Shown here one piece after another: positions 24,736 through 34,400 of a stretch of DNA of 49,804 nucleotides. Origin of the DNA: Treponema sp. (GTDB taxonomy: Bacteria; Spirochaetota; Spirochaetia; Treponematales; Breznakiellaceae); assembly GCA_031266875.1 (NCBI GenBank), contig JAISAE010000006.1, positions 1 to 49,804 of the forward strand. Direction: 5' to 3'. The translations under genes were made by a program, and so were the position numbers. Under the pieces are notes generated by a model. The model was not told the origin of the DNA and did no database searches. It saw only the letters and a list, made by a program, of their open reading frames with translations. Every line of letters begins with the position of its first letter. Position 1 is the first letter of the stretch.

Positions 24736-26832
24736 TTATTCCCAGCCGCCCGCGTCGCCGTCTTGTGCGCTGTCCAGGGTAACGCCCTCTCCAGCCGTGG
24801 TATTGCGTTTCTTGCCGGGTGAACTGTCCACATAGACCGCGTGCCCGCCATTGCTGGCGGTGTTTTTCAAGCCGCTCTCAGCGTTAGACCCGTAAATGAT
24901 CCCGCCAGATTCCTTGGTAAACGTGCCGCTGTCCACATACACCCCGCCGCCGTAGGAGGAGGCGGAGGCGTTGGTGGAGGAAGCGGTATTGCCGCTGATT
25001 GCTCCGCCTCTCATCGTAAACGTACCACTGGACACAAACACCCCGCCGCCTTTGGAGGAGGCGGAGGAGTAGTAGTAGGAGGAGGTGGTGGTGGCAGTAT
25101 TGCCGCTGATTGCTCCGCCGCTCATCGTAAACGTACCACCGGACACAAACACCCCGCCGCCGTATGAGGAGTTGGAGTAGGTGGAAGCGGTATTGCCGCT
25201 GATCTCCCCGCCGCTCATCGTAAACGTCGCGCTGCTGTACACATACACCCCGCCGCCGTAGGAGGCAGTATTGCCGCTGATTGCTCCGCCGCTCATCGTA
25301 AACGTTCCGCTGTCGGACACATACACCCCGCCGCCGTAGGAGTAGACGCCGTATGAGGAGTTGGATGCGGAGGCAGTATTGCCGCTGATTTCCCCGCCGC
25401 TCATCGTAAACGTTCCGTTGCTGGACACAAACACCCCGCCGCCGTAGGAGGCGTTGGTGGAGGAAGCGGTATTGCCGCTGATTGCTCCGCCTCTCATCGT
25501 AAACGTTCCGTTGCTGGACACAAACACCCCGCCGCCGTAGGAGTAGGCGTTGGATGCGGAGGCAGTATTGCCGCTGATCTTCGAGCCGGTTTCCATTACC
25601 AACGCTCCCCCGCTATTCACCTTAACCAGCGAAGCAGTATTGTTGCTCCGTCCCTGCAAGGTAATGTTGTTTCCCAGGGTCAGGATAACGTTGCTTTCCA
25701 CGGTAAAGGATGAACCGTTTGAACTCAAGCTGATCGTGTGTTCCGTGTCCCCGCCTGTGAGGATGACGTTTACTTTTTTGCCTTCATAATTAAACGCCGT
25801 AGGCGCGATAGTCTCCTCTGCGTTTAAGGTGATGGTGTACGCGCCGCCATCTTCCGCGTTGGCGCTTATCCATGCCAACGAGTCCGCAAGGGAACTGGAA
25901 GGCGCTGGCGTGATCGCTGCCCACCTGGCAAAAAACTCCTTATGCCCCGTACTGCCCGCGGGAATTGCGCCAATTGTCGCGCCGCTAAAGTCCGCGTGCT
26001 CATACCAGCCCATAAAAACGTAGCCCTCACGGGAAGGCGCGGTAAGCAGCGTTAGAGCCGCGTCCGTGCTGCGGTACGAGCTGGTTTCCGTCTCCCCTTC
26101 CCCAAAATGGTAGGTGATAAGATAGGTAAGATTGAGGTCTTCCACGGTCAGCGTATAGGTCTTTGCGCTCGTGAGATGCGCCCATACATGGACTGCTTCG
26201 GAAATCGCCCCATAAAGCCGGCTGTCGTTATACAGCTTGATGACAAAGCGGTACGTCCCGGCAGGATAGTCCCCGTTAAGGACAAGCTTGTCGTCAGCGG
26301 GCGTGATAGAACCGGCTTCCTCCCCGTCCTTAAACACCCGCGCCTCTGTTATACCAGTATCGGGCGGCAGCTCTATGACCAGATTGATCGCGCCGTCTCC
26401 CTCCAAAACAGGCTTAACCGCAAACGTCAGGGTATTTGTTTCAGTAAGGCTGATAGTCTGTTCCCCTATAGTCCCGCTGAGAATAAGCTCGTTGTCTTTA
26501 TAGCCTTTAAGGGTAAAGCTCCATGTCCCGGTATCATTAAGATACACCGTGAAACCCTGGTCGCTGGAAAACTCCTTCAGCAGGGTTTCCCCGGCTCCCT
26601 GTTTCCCGCCCCACAATTCCCACGCGCTCGTGTCTTCCAGCGCGGCCGTGGGGCTTACGGTGCGTCCCGCGGCCGTCTCTATGACCACGCGGACAGCCGC
26701 CTTTCCCTCATGTGCCGAAGCCTGCTCAGGTTCCGGCGCGGTCATATCGCACGCGATGAAAAGCATCAATAGAGAAAGCACCAGGGAAAAGAGCGAAAGT
26801 ATCGCGCTCATGCGCAGTGTCTTTTTGTTCAT
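24736..26832 (-). CDS. surface lipoprotein with InlB B-repeat and GGxISGNTA beta-helix repeats
   Basis: A 698-residue putative lipoprotein. The signal peptide ends in a lipobox LFIAC. About 200 residues of beta domain follow, then one InlB B-type repeat (YLITYHFGEGETE...GYVFMGWYEHADFSG...FFARWA). The C-terminal half has about eight repeats of the form GGGVYVSSNGTFTMSGGEISGNTAS, predicted to form a right-handed beta-helix. Linkers of Ser/Ala/Tyr/Asn between repeats vary in length. Related repeats are common in treponemal cell-surface proteins of unknown ligand. A Shine-Dalgarno (AAGGAGG) precedes the ATG. It starts 11 bases after the stop of the larger relative and so is second in a two-gene operon. 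Confidence 0.83.
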   Translation of the reverse strand: MNKKTLRMSAILSLFSLVLSLLMLFIACDMTAPEPEQASAHEGKAAVRVVIETAAGRTVSPTAALEDTSAWELWGGKQGAGETLLKEFSSDQGFTVYLNDTGTWSFTLKGYKDNELILSGTIGEQTISLTETNTLTFAVKPVLEGDGAINLVIELPPDTGITEARVFKDGEEAGSITPADDKLVLNGDYPAGTYRFVIKLYNDSRLYGAISEAVHVWAHLTSAKTYTLTVEDLNLTYLITYHFGEGETETSSYRSTDAALTLLTAPSREGYVFMGWYEHADFSGATIGAIPAGSTGHKEFFARWAAITPAPSSSLADSLAWISANAEDGGAYTITLNAEETIAPTAFNYEGKKVNVILTGGDTEHTISLSSNGSSFTVESNVILTLGNNITLQGRSNNTASLVKVNSGGALVMETGSKISGNTASASNAYSYGGGVFVSSNGTFTMRGGAISGNTASSTNASYGGGVFVSSNGTFTMSGGEISGNTASASNSSYGVYSYGGGVYVSDSGTFTMSGGAISGNTASYGGGVYVYSSATFTMSGGEISGNTASTYSNSSYGGGVFVSGGTFTMSGGAISGNTATTTSSYYYSSASSKGGGVFVSSGTFTMRGGAISGNTASSTNASASSYGGGVYVDSGTFTKESGGIIYGSNAESGLKNTASNGGHAVYVDSSPGKKRNTTAGEGVTLDSAQDGDAGGWE

Positions 26833-26843
26833 GTTTTGCCTCC

Positions 26844-29723
26844 TTAATGAACGTTAATCGTAACCCGGCATCGCGCCGAGAGTAGGTCGCCGGTGCTTGT
26901 TTCAACAAACACCGACAGTTCGTAAATGCCCTGGGTCTTTGTGTTTGCCGCCAGCGTATAGCTTGACGAAGCCGCGCTGCTTATCTCTTCGCCGTCCCAG
27001 TACCATACATAAGAATCGTATCCGTCTCCCGCGTTGAATGTTGCTGATCCATCCACGAACAGGGTCGCGTTGGCAAGCGGGGGCGTATTCAGCACGGGCT
27101 GTAGAGTTACCTCAAGCGTTGCCGGATATTCTGTGTCCCAGCCGCTCCATGAACCGCTGTCCAGGGTAACACCCGCTCCAGCTGTACTGTTACGCTCTCT
27201 GGCAGGTGAACTGTCCACATAGACCGCGTTGCCATTGCCGCTGCTGGCAGTGTTTTTCAAGCCGCTGTCAGCATCCAGCCCGTAGATGATCCCGTCAGAC
27301 TGTTTGATGAACGCCGCGCTGCTGGCAACATACACCCCGCCGCCGTCATACACCCCGCCGCCGTCGTAGGAGGAGCCGGAGGCTGTATTGCCGCCGATTG
27401 CTCCGTCGCTCATCGTAAACGTGCCGCCGCTGGCAACATACACCCCGCCGCCGTAGGAGTAGGAGGAGTGGGCGGAGGCGGAGACAGTATTGCCGCTAAT
27501 TGCTCCGTCGCTCATCGTAAACGTCCCGCTGGCAACATACACCCCGCCGCCGTAGGAGTAGGAGGTAGAGGAAGCGGAATTGGAAGCAGTATTGCCGCTG
27601 ATTTCACCACCGCTCATCGTAAATGTCGCGCTGCTGGCAACATACACCCCGCCACCGGAGGCGGAGACAGTATTGCCGCTAATTGCTCCGTCGCTCATCG
27701 TAAACGTCCCGCCGCTGGCAACATACACCCCGCCGCCGTAGGAGCCGGAGCCGGAGGCAGTATTGCCGCTGATCTCTCCGCCGTTCATCGTAAACGTCCC
27801 GCTGCTGTCCACAGACACCCCGCCGCCGTAGGAGCCGGAGCCGGAGGCAGTATTGCCGCTGATCTCTCCGCCGTTCATCGTAAACGTCCCGCCGCTGGCA
27901 ACATACACCCCGCCGCCGTAGGAGTAGTAGGAGCCGGAGCTGGAGCCGGAGGCAGAGGCAGTATTGCCGCTGATCTCTCCGCCGTTCATCGTAAACGTCG
28001 CGCCACTGTCCACATACACCCCGCCGCCGTAGGAGTAGTAGCCGACGCGGCCGGAGCCGGAGGCAGAGGCAGTATTGCCGCTGATCTCTCCGCCGTTCAT
28101 CGTAAACGTCGCGCCACTGCCCACAGACACCCCTCTGCCGCTGGAATTGCCGCTGATTGTTCCGCCGCTCATTGTAAACGTCGCGTTACTACCCACAGAC
28201 ACCCCGCCGCTGATTGTTCCGTTGCTCATCGTAAACGTCGCGCTATCGCCCACAGACACGCTGCCGCTGATTGCTCCGCCGCTCATCGTAAACGTACCAG
28301 ACACAGACACCCCGCTGCCTTTATTGCCGGTGAGCTTCGAGCCGGTTTCCATTGCCAGGGTTCCCCCGTAGCTCACGTTCACTAGTGGATCCGAATTGTC
28401 GCTCCGCCCCCGCAAGGTAAGGTTGTTTCCCAGGGTCAGGGTAACGCCACTTTCCACCGTAAAGAGCGAGCCGCTTGAGCTTAAGTCAACGATCCGCTCC
28501 GTGTCCCCGCCGTCAATGCTTATACTGACCGTTTTCTCGTAGGAAAGGGTCTTGGGACCCATGGTTTCATTAGCGTTTAAGGTAATGACATAAACGCCGC
28601 CCTCCTCCGTGTTTGAATCAAGCCATTCAAGCGCGCCCGCTAAGGTTGAGCTAGGCACTGCTGTAGGGATGCTCCACTTGGCATAGAGCGTTATATCTGA
28701 AGTAACCCAGAACGAAGCGCCCGCTGCATACGAGGTCCCCGCGCCGTCCTCGCTGGTGTTCCACCAGGCGAATGTATACCCGTCTTTGCTCAACCCGGTC
28801 CCCTGGGCGAGCGTTATACGTGTCCCGCTCGCCGCTGTCTGCACGTCAGGCGTTGTCCCGCTGCCTCCATTCGCGTCGTACGTTACCGTATACTGTGAGG
28901 CGGCTACCCACGCGGCGTAGAGCGTTATGTTAGCAGTAACCGTGAACGAAGCGCCCGCTGCATACGAGGTTCCGGTCCCCGAAGCATTGGTGTTCCACCC
29001 GCTGAACGTATAGCCTGCCTTGGTCAGGCCGGTCCCATCCGCAAGGGCTATAAGCACACCATTGTTCACGGTCTGCGCGGCGGGCGCGGTTCCGCTGCCT
29101 CCATTCACGTCATACGTTACGGTGTACTGGACACCAGAGGCGTCTATCCATATAGCGTAGAGCGTTATGTTAGCAGTAACCGTGAGCGAAGCGCCCGCTG
29201 CATACGAGGTTCCGGTCCCCGAAGCATTGGTGTTCCACCCGGCGAATGTATACCCGTCTTTGCTCAACCCGCTTCCATCCGCGAGGGCTATAAGCACGCC
29301 GCTGTTCACGGTCTTCGCCGCAGGCGCGGTTCCGTTTCCCCCGTTCACGTCATACGTTACGGTATACTGGGCGCTTGAGGCGTCTATCCATATAGCGTAG
29401 AGCGTTATGTTAGCAGTAACCGTGAACGAAGCGCCCCCGGCATACGAAGTTCCCGTACCTGAAGCGTTGGTGTTCCACCCGCTGAACGTATACCCGGTGT
29501 TGGTCAGCCCGGTCCCGTTTGCGAGCGTTATGCTTGTTCCGCTCGCCGCTGTCTGCGCCGCGGGCGCGGTCCCGTTTCCCCCATTCGCGTCGTACGTTAC
29601 GGTATACTTTCCCGGATCATCCGGCTCGTTTTCATTCCCGCCGGATAAATCGCACGCGCCCAACACCAGAGTCAATGCCAGCGCTGCCGCCGCCATGCTC
29701 CAGAACCATTTCTTGTTTGTCAT
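26844..29723 (-). CDS. giant surface lipoprotein, four InlB B-repeats plus GGxISGNTA beta-helix
   Basis: A 959-residue protein. The signal peptide has lipobox LVLGAC. Four near-identical InlB B-repeats follow (YTVTYDANGGNGTAPAA...GYTFSGWNTNASGTGTSYAAGASFTVTANITLYAIW), then a linker, then about 13 beta-helix repeats (GGGVYVASGGTFTMNGGEISGNTAS). The C-terminus has an Ig-like tail (LEVTLQPVLNTPPLANATLFVDGSATFN...). The repeats are so alike at DNA level that the opposite strand is also open over 900 bases. The ATG at 29723 has GGGAG upstream; the 30-residue longer frame is not supported. Likely displayed on the outer membrane or in the periplasm; ligand unknown. Confidence 0.85.
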   Translation of the reverse strand: MTNKKWFWSMAAAALALTLVLGACDLSGGNENEPDDPGKYTVTYDANGGNGTAPAAQTAASGTSITLANGTGLTNTGYTFSGWNTNASGTGTSYAGGASFTVTANITLYAIWIDASSAQYTVTYDVNGGNGTAPAAKTVNSGVLIALADGSGLSKDGYTFAGWNTNASGTGTSYAAGASLTVTANITLYAIWIDASGVQYTVTYDVNGGSGTAPAAQTVNNGVLIALADGTGLTKAGYTFSGWNTNASGTGTSYAAGASFTVTANITLYAAWVAASQYTVTYDANGGSGTTPDVQTAASGTRITLAQGTGLSKDGYTFAWWNTSEDGAGTSYAAGASFWVTSDITLYAKWSIPTAVPSSTLAGALEWLDSNTEEGGVYVITLNANETMGPKTLSYEKTVSISIDGGDTERIVDLSSSGSLFTVESGVTLTLGNNLTLRGRSDNSDPLVNVSYGGTLAMETGSKLTGNKGSGVSVSGTFTMSGGAISGSVSVGDSATFTMSNGTISGGVSVGSNATFTMSGGTISGNSSGRGVSVGSGATFTMNGGEISGNTASASGSGRVGYYSYGGGVYVDSGATFTMNGGEISGNTASASGSSSGSYYSYGGGVYVASGGTFTMNGGEISGNTASGSGSYGGGVSVDSSGTFTMNGGEISGNTASGSGSYGGGVYVASGGTFTMSDGAISGNTVSASGGGVYVASSATFTMSGGEISGNTASNSASSTSYSYGGGVYVASGTFTMSDGAISGNTVSASAHSSYSYGGGVYVASGGTFTMSDGAIGGNTASGSSYDGGGVYDGGGVYVASSAAFIKQSDGIIYGLDADSGLKNTASSGNGNAVYVDSSPARERNSTAGAGVTLDSGSWSGWDTEYPATLEVTLQPVLNTPPLANATLFVDGSATFNAGDGYDSYVWYWDGEEISSAASSSYTLAANTKTQGIYELSVFVETSTGDLLSARCRVTINVH

Positions 29724-29896
29724 TGTTTTTCTCCCTTGTTTATAGACAGCCTTGTTCGCGGCTGCCGGTTTGTACATAAAAAAGACGGACACGACACTGC
29801 GCCGCGCCGTCAACTCAGCACTGTTAGTGGATAGTGATTAGCGAAAGATTATTACCTCACGCGCAAGCATCTCCCACCAACCACTACTTACACTGC

Positions 29897-30559
29897 CTAC
29901 GGTATCACGGCTGAAACCATGGGACCCCACGGCCCTTTCTTCCCGCCGCTGTTCTCCACCTGCACCGCGAAGTACGCCGTCTTCCCGCTGTCCTCATACT
30001 TGAAATGAGCCACGTCGTTCTTCCGCTGGGTGAAAAACGATTCGTGTATCGCGTCCGGGGTCGCGGGCGGGGTTTCCCCGTGGTCAACAACCGCGTACCA
30101 GACGCGGTAGCCCTTGTTCGCGGGGTCGCCGGGGCTTCCAGAGATGTACACGATCTTTATCCCCAGTTCGTGCCTGCCTACCAGATACGTTTCCACGGTT
30201 ACCTGAGCGGTGGGTTCTCCGGCGGGGGTCTGGGTGGCGTCATGGGGCGCGAGACCCAGAGCCGCGAAGTCCTCGTCCTCCAGAGGCGGCGTATAGAAGT
30301 AGCGTTTCTTGACGTCCCGCATCTTCTCCGACAGCTTGTCGAAGGCGGTTTTGCACCGTGCCGTGGCCACGGGCGTGCGGGTGGTCTCGCTCTTTGCCGC
30401 GTCTAAGGCGCTCGCCGCCGAGGTGGTCAGGGCCAGCAGCTCCTGTGTTTCAGCCGCGGGAACATTCCACCCTGTGCCTTTGACGGCTAACGTCTTGTTC
30501 CAGTCCTCAGCCATTGTTAACAGCCCGGTTCGAGTTCCGGGCTTCCAGTCTGTACTCAT
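29897..30559 (-). CDS. uncharacterised Treponema-type protein, relative of the gene at 1-230
   Basis: A 220-residue protein starting MSTDWKPGTRTGLLTMAEDWNKTL. The N-terminal half is helical (ALTTSAASALDAAKSETT...CKTAFDKLSEKMRDVKKRYFY). The C-terminal half is a predicted beta domain (GIKIVYISGSPGDPANKGYRVWYAVVDHG...KTAYFAVQVENSGGKKGPWGPMVSAVIP). There is no signal peptide. I have no name for it, but its C-terminus matches the truncated gene at the window start. The start at 30559 is set by AGGAGAAG six bases away; the in-frame upstream extension is just the translated 21-bp repeat array. Confidence 0.75.
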   Translation of the reverse strand: MSTDWKPGTRTGLLTMAEDWNKTLAVKGTGWNVPAAETQELLALTTSAASALDAAKSETTRTPVATARCKTAFDKLSEKMRDVKKRYFYTPPLEDEDFAALGLAPHDATQTPAGEPTAQVTVETYLVGRHELGIKIVYISGSPGDPANKGYRVWYAVVDHGETPPATPDAIHESFFTQRKNDVAHFKYEDSGKTAYFAVQVENSGGKKGPWGPMVSAVIP

Positions 30560-30589
30560 GATCTTCTCCTTTATGGAATTGTTATGCTT

Positions 30590-30710
30590 ATTCGCTACAG
30601 CGAATGAGTTATTAGCTATAGCTAATGAGTCGCTAGCTATAGCTAATGAGCCGTTAGCTGTAGCTAATGAGTTGTTAGCTATAGCGAATGGAGTATTCGT
30701 TATAGCGGAT
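30590..30710. repeat. six 21-bp tandem palindromic units
   Basis: Units begin at 30590, 30611, 30632, 30653, 30674 and 30695, exactly 21 bp apart. Each holds a 16-bp palindrome, for example ATTAGCTATAGCTAAT or ATTCGCTACAGCGAAT, separated by a five-base spacer ending GAG. Arms differ between units, mostly in a paired way. The array sits directly upstream of the gene starting at 30559. Confidence 0.88.
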
Positions 30711-30794
30711 CTCTCATTTTTAGGCAAAAATGAGGGGTTTTTCTGTTCAAACGGTGAAATCTGATGACATTGAGGGATGCGCGGCGTCAGGTAC

Positions 30795-30822
30795 TTGACA
30801 AAATATTGTTTACCGGTATAAT
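30795..30822 (+). promoter_or_regulatory. perfect-hexamer sigma70 promoter with no gene under it
   Basis: TTGACA at 30795-30800, a 16-base spacer, TATAAT at 30817-30822. It reads rightward into the 7-bp repeat array and a 370-base gene-poor stretch before tRNA-Leu. Confidence 0.75.
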
Positions 30823-30824
30823 TT

Positions 30825-30915
30825 GTCGTGAGTCGTGAGTCGTGAGTCGTGAGTCGTGAGTCGTGAGTCGTGAGTCGTGAGTCGTGAGTCGTGAGTCGTG
30901 AGTCGTGAGTCGTGA
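30825..30915. repeat. thirteen exact tandem copies of a 7-bp unit
   Basis: GTCGTGA is repeated 13 times without a mismatch over 91 bases, beginning two bases after the -10 hexamer of the promoter at 30795. The predicted start point lies inside the first repeat. Confidence 0.95.
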
Positions 30916-31034
30916 GGGCTGTTCTGTCTTTTTATCTGCCATTTTTAGAAGCATGAGACTATTCTATCCCATTTGCGAAAAGAATCAAGAGGTTTGTTAA
31001 AGATTAAGAATTTTTCAGCTTGGGCGCTGTTGAG

Positions 31035-31106
31035 GGTGTCAGACGTGGGTGTCAGAGACGCGGTAGGTGTCAGACGTGAGTGTCAGAGACGCGATGGGTG
31101 TCAGAC
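31035..31106. repeat. 31-bp tandem repeat, two copies plus a partial
   Basis: Units start at 31035, 31066 and 31097 and begin GGTGTCAGACGTG. Copies one and two differ at a few positions. Together with the 7-bp array this fills much of the stretch 30916-31285. A short open frame ending at about 31235 (GLLRTALLELGFPVKAG...) may be the tail of a lost gene. I see nothing else firm there. Confidence 0.75.
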
Positions 31107-31285
31107 ATGGGGTCAACGGGCTTTTGCGGACCGCTTTGCTGGAGCTAGGCTTCCCGGTCAAGGCTGGAAGGGGTCAGACACAGCAAGAAGCTGCTACTAA
31201 AGAAGCTCCGGTTGACACGATTAAAACGCCGTATTAGATTCAAAACCGTTGTAAAACCCTGGCTTTAGGCAGGGGTTACAGACAC

Positions 31286-31366
31286 GCGAGGGTGGTGAAA
31301 TTGGTAGACACGCCAGACTTAGGATCTGGTGCTTTCAGCATAGGGGTTCGAGTCCCCTCCTTCGCA
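31286..31366 (+). tRNA. tRNA-Leu(UAG)
   Basis: The acceptor GCGAGGG pairs with CCTTCGC (one wobble), with discriminator A. The anticodon stem CCAGA/TCTGG encloses CTTAGGA, giving anticodon TAG. A class II variable arm follows, then T arm GGGG-TTCGAGT-CCCC. CCA is not encoded. Confidence 0.93.
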
Positions 31367-31424
31367 ACTCGTAAGCCAGCTTTGAGTAGAACTAATCATT
31401 CTGCTGTGCGCTATTCGCTGACTC

Positions 31425-31453
31425 TTGTATACGACTGTTGCCCATAGTACAAT
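31425..31453 (+). promoter_or_regulatory. promoter of dnaE with a very short leader
   Basis: TTGTAT (31425-31430), 17 bases, TACAAT (31448-31453). The ATG at 31464 is ten bases after the -10, so the leader would be about four bases, too short for a Shine-Dalgarno. Confidence 0.6.
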
Positions 31454-31463
31454 CCCTTCCACT

Positions 31464-34400
31464 ATGACGGATTTCGTTCATCTTCATGTACATACTGACT
31501 ACTCCCTGCTTGACGGGGCGGCGTCAGTGGAAAACCTTTCCCGCAAAGCCGCTTCCCTGGGCATGAAAAGCCTCGCCATCACTGATCACGGCAATATGTT
31601 CGGCGTACTCAAGTTCCGTGACGCTTGCGTTGGCAGCAAAGACCACCCCATTGACCATGAGCCAGTGAAGCCTATCATCGGCTGTGAGTTCTACATGGCT
31701 CCTAAGTCCCGCTTTGAGAAAAGCGGCGCGGCTGATAATGATGACAAATACTACCACCTCGTGCTTCTCGCCATGAATACCCAGGGCTATCAGAACCTCA
31801 TCATGCTTGACTCCTATGCCTACACAGAAGGCTTTTACTATAAACCGCGTATTGATAATGAGCTGCTGCTGCGGTATCACGAAGGGCTGATCGGCCTGTC
31901 GGCCTGCATCGCGGGCGAAATTCCCCGCCTCCTTTTGCGCGGCGACATAAGCGCGGCGGAACAGCGGGCGCTCTGGTTCCGCGACCTGCTGGGCGATGGA
32001 AGGTTCTACCTTGAGCTGCAGGATCACGGCATTGCGGCTCAGCAAAAGCTGAATCCCCTTATCGCGGATATGGGAAAACGCCTGGGCATACCGCTGGTGG
32101 CCACGAATGATATTCACTATGTTGAAAAAGAGGACGCCGAGGCTCAGGACATACTGCTGTGTATCTCATCAAAGAAGACCGTGAATGACCCTAAGCGGAA
32201 GTTCCGTTTTGAAGGCACGGAGTTCTACTTCAAGACCGGTGATGAAATGGCGGCGCTGTTTCCCGAATATCCAGAGGCGATCAGCAATACCGTGCGTATC
32301 GCTGAAATGTGCAATGCTGAGATTCCATCGCCCGGCCCGCTTTTGCCGGACTTCGCCATTCCCGAAGGCTTTGAAAACACTGACGAATACCTGCGCCATA
32401 TCACGTATGCGGGGCTTGAGAAACGCTACCCAGGACGTATTGAAGAGATACGCGAGCGAGCTGAATACGAACTGGGCGTTATCATCGAAATGGGCTTTAC
32501 CGGCTATTTCCTCATAGTGCAGGATTTTATTAACTGGGCAAAAGAGCATGACATACCCGTAGGCCCGGGACGCGGGTCCGGCGCGAGTTCCATCGTGGCT
32601 TACGCGCTTCGTATCACTGATATTGACCCGCTCAAGTACAACCTGCTCTTTGAGCGATTCCTTAACCCGGAACGTATCTCCATGCCGGACTTTGACGTTG
32701 ACTTTTGCAATGAGCGGCGTGAGGAAGTCATCCAGTACGTTACCAAGAAGTATGGCTCCGACCGTGTGGGGCAGATCATCACGTTTGGAACGCTGAAAGC
32801 AAGGGCGGTTATCAAAGATGTAGCGCGGGCTTTGGGCATACCCCTTGCCGAATCCAACCAGATCGTTGAACTCATCCCCAAAGACCCCAAGATGACTCTT
32901 AAAAAAGCCTTTGCAGAGGAAGCAAAGTTTATCGCGGATGGCGCACTCAAAGAAGCAAAGCTCAAGGATATAGAACAGAGGTATCCAAAGCTCTTTGAGA
33001 TTGCCCGTAAGCTCGAAGGCAAGAACCGCAACAGCAGTTTACATGCCGCTGGTGTTGTGATTGGCAAAACCGCGCTTACCGACTATGTGCCGCTGTACTA
33101 CGACCCCAAGACAAAAGGCGTTGCCAGCCAGTACACCATGGACCTTATCGAGAATCAGGGACTGGTAAAGATGGACTTTCTGGGGCTGAAAACCCTTGAT
33201 GTTATCAAAAACGCTGTCAACCTCATCAGAAAACGTGGCGGTGAATACGCTCACTTCACCATTGAAACAATTGATGAACAGGACAAGGCGACATTCAAGA
33301 TGCTTTGCGAGGGCAGGAGCGCCGGTGTGTTCCAGTTTGAATCTGAGGGTATGCAGAAGATTCTAAAAGACGCCCAACCTGGGTCTATCACTGATCTCAT
33401 TGCCTTAAACGCCCTCTATCGCCCCGGGCCTATGGACTATATCCCCCAGTACATCGACTGCAAACAAGGGCGCAAGCCCATTGAGTACCCTGACCCCTGC
33501 CTTGAAAGCGTGCTGAAAGAAACCTATGGCGTTATTGTGTATCAGGAACAGGTCATGCAGGTTGCCCAGCGCATCGCGGGTTACTCGCTTGGTCAGGCCG
33601 ACATACTGCGCAAAGCTATGGGTAAAAAGAAAGTCGAGGTTATGGTTAAAGAGAAGGCGAGGTTTATCGAGAGCGCGGAAGCAAAGGGCTTTAACGGGGA
33701 AGACGCTGACCGCATCTTTGAGATACTGATCCCCTTTGCTGGTTACGGCTTTAACAAAAGCCACGCCTCTGCCTATTCTGTGGTGGCCTATCAGACTGCC
33801 TTTCTCAAAGCCAACTTTCCGGCTGAATTCATGGCCGCCAACCTTACCAACGAGATTTCCGGCGCTGACTCCCTGCCGGCATACATCGAAGAAGCGCGGA
33901 AGATAGGGGTTGCGATTGATCCGCCGGACATTAACCGTTCTGAGAAGTATTTCACTGTTGTTGACGGTCGTGTGGTGTATGGCTTTCTGGGCATTAAGGG
34001 ACTGGGCGAAGGCCCGGTCGAAGAGATCATCCGCAAGCGCGAAAACGGTCCGTACAAGAACATGATGGACTTTCTTGAGCGCGTGAAGATCAAAGGTATG
34101 GGAGAAGACAAGCGGGTCGTTGGCAAGAAAATGATAGAACTGCTCATTCAAACCGGCGCCTTTGACTGCTTTGGTAAAAACCGCGCAACGTTAGCCATGA
34201 ATCTGGAACACGCGATTGATTTTGCCCAGATCAAGAAAGACGAGAAAAAGTTCGGTCAGGAGAGCCTCTTCGGGTATAACGACGTGGAAACCTACCAGAG
34301 CTTCACCTTTCAGGATGCGCCGGACTGGACTTATATGGAAAAGCTCAATATGGAAAAGGAACTTTTGGGCTTCTACTTCTCTGGCCACCCCATGGATGAG

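Noticed and set aside
27468-28385. 305-codon ORF on the plus strand
   Set aside because: It is the antisense of beta-helix repeat codons; its repeats (AVHRKRPAAG) simply mirror them, and it lacks a ribosome site.
30560-30727. N-terminal extension (SLAIANN repeats) of the gene starting at 30559
   Set aside because: It is the translated 21-bp palindrome array; the strong Shine-Dalgarno lies directly before the start at 30559.
30973-31200. 75-codon ORF before tRNA-Leu
   Set aside because: It runs through 31-bp non-coding repeats, and no domain is seen. A different frame shows a possible gene tail, so the region may be a remnant.
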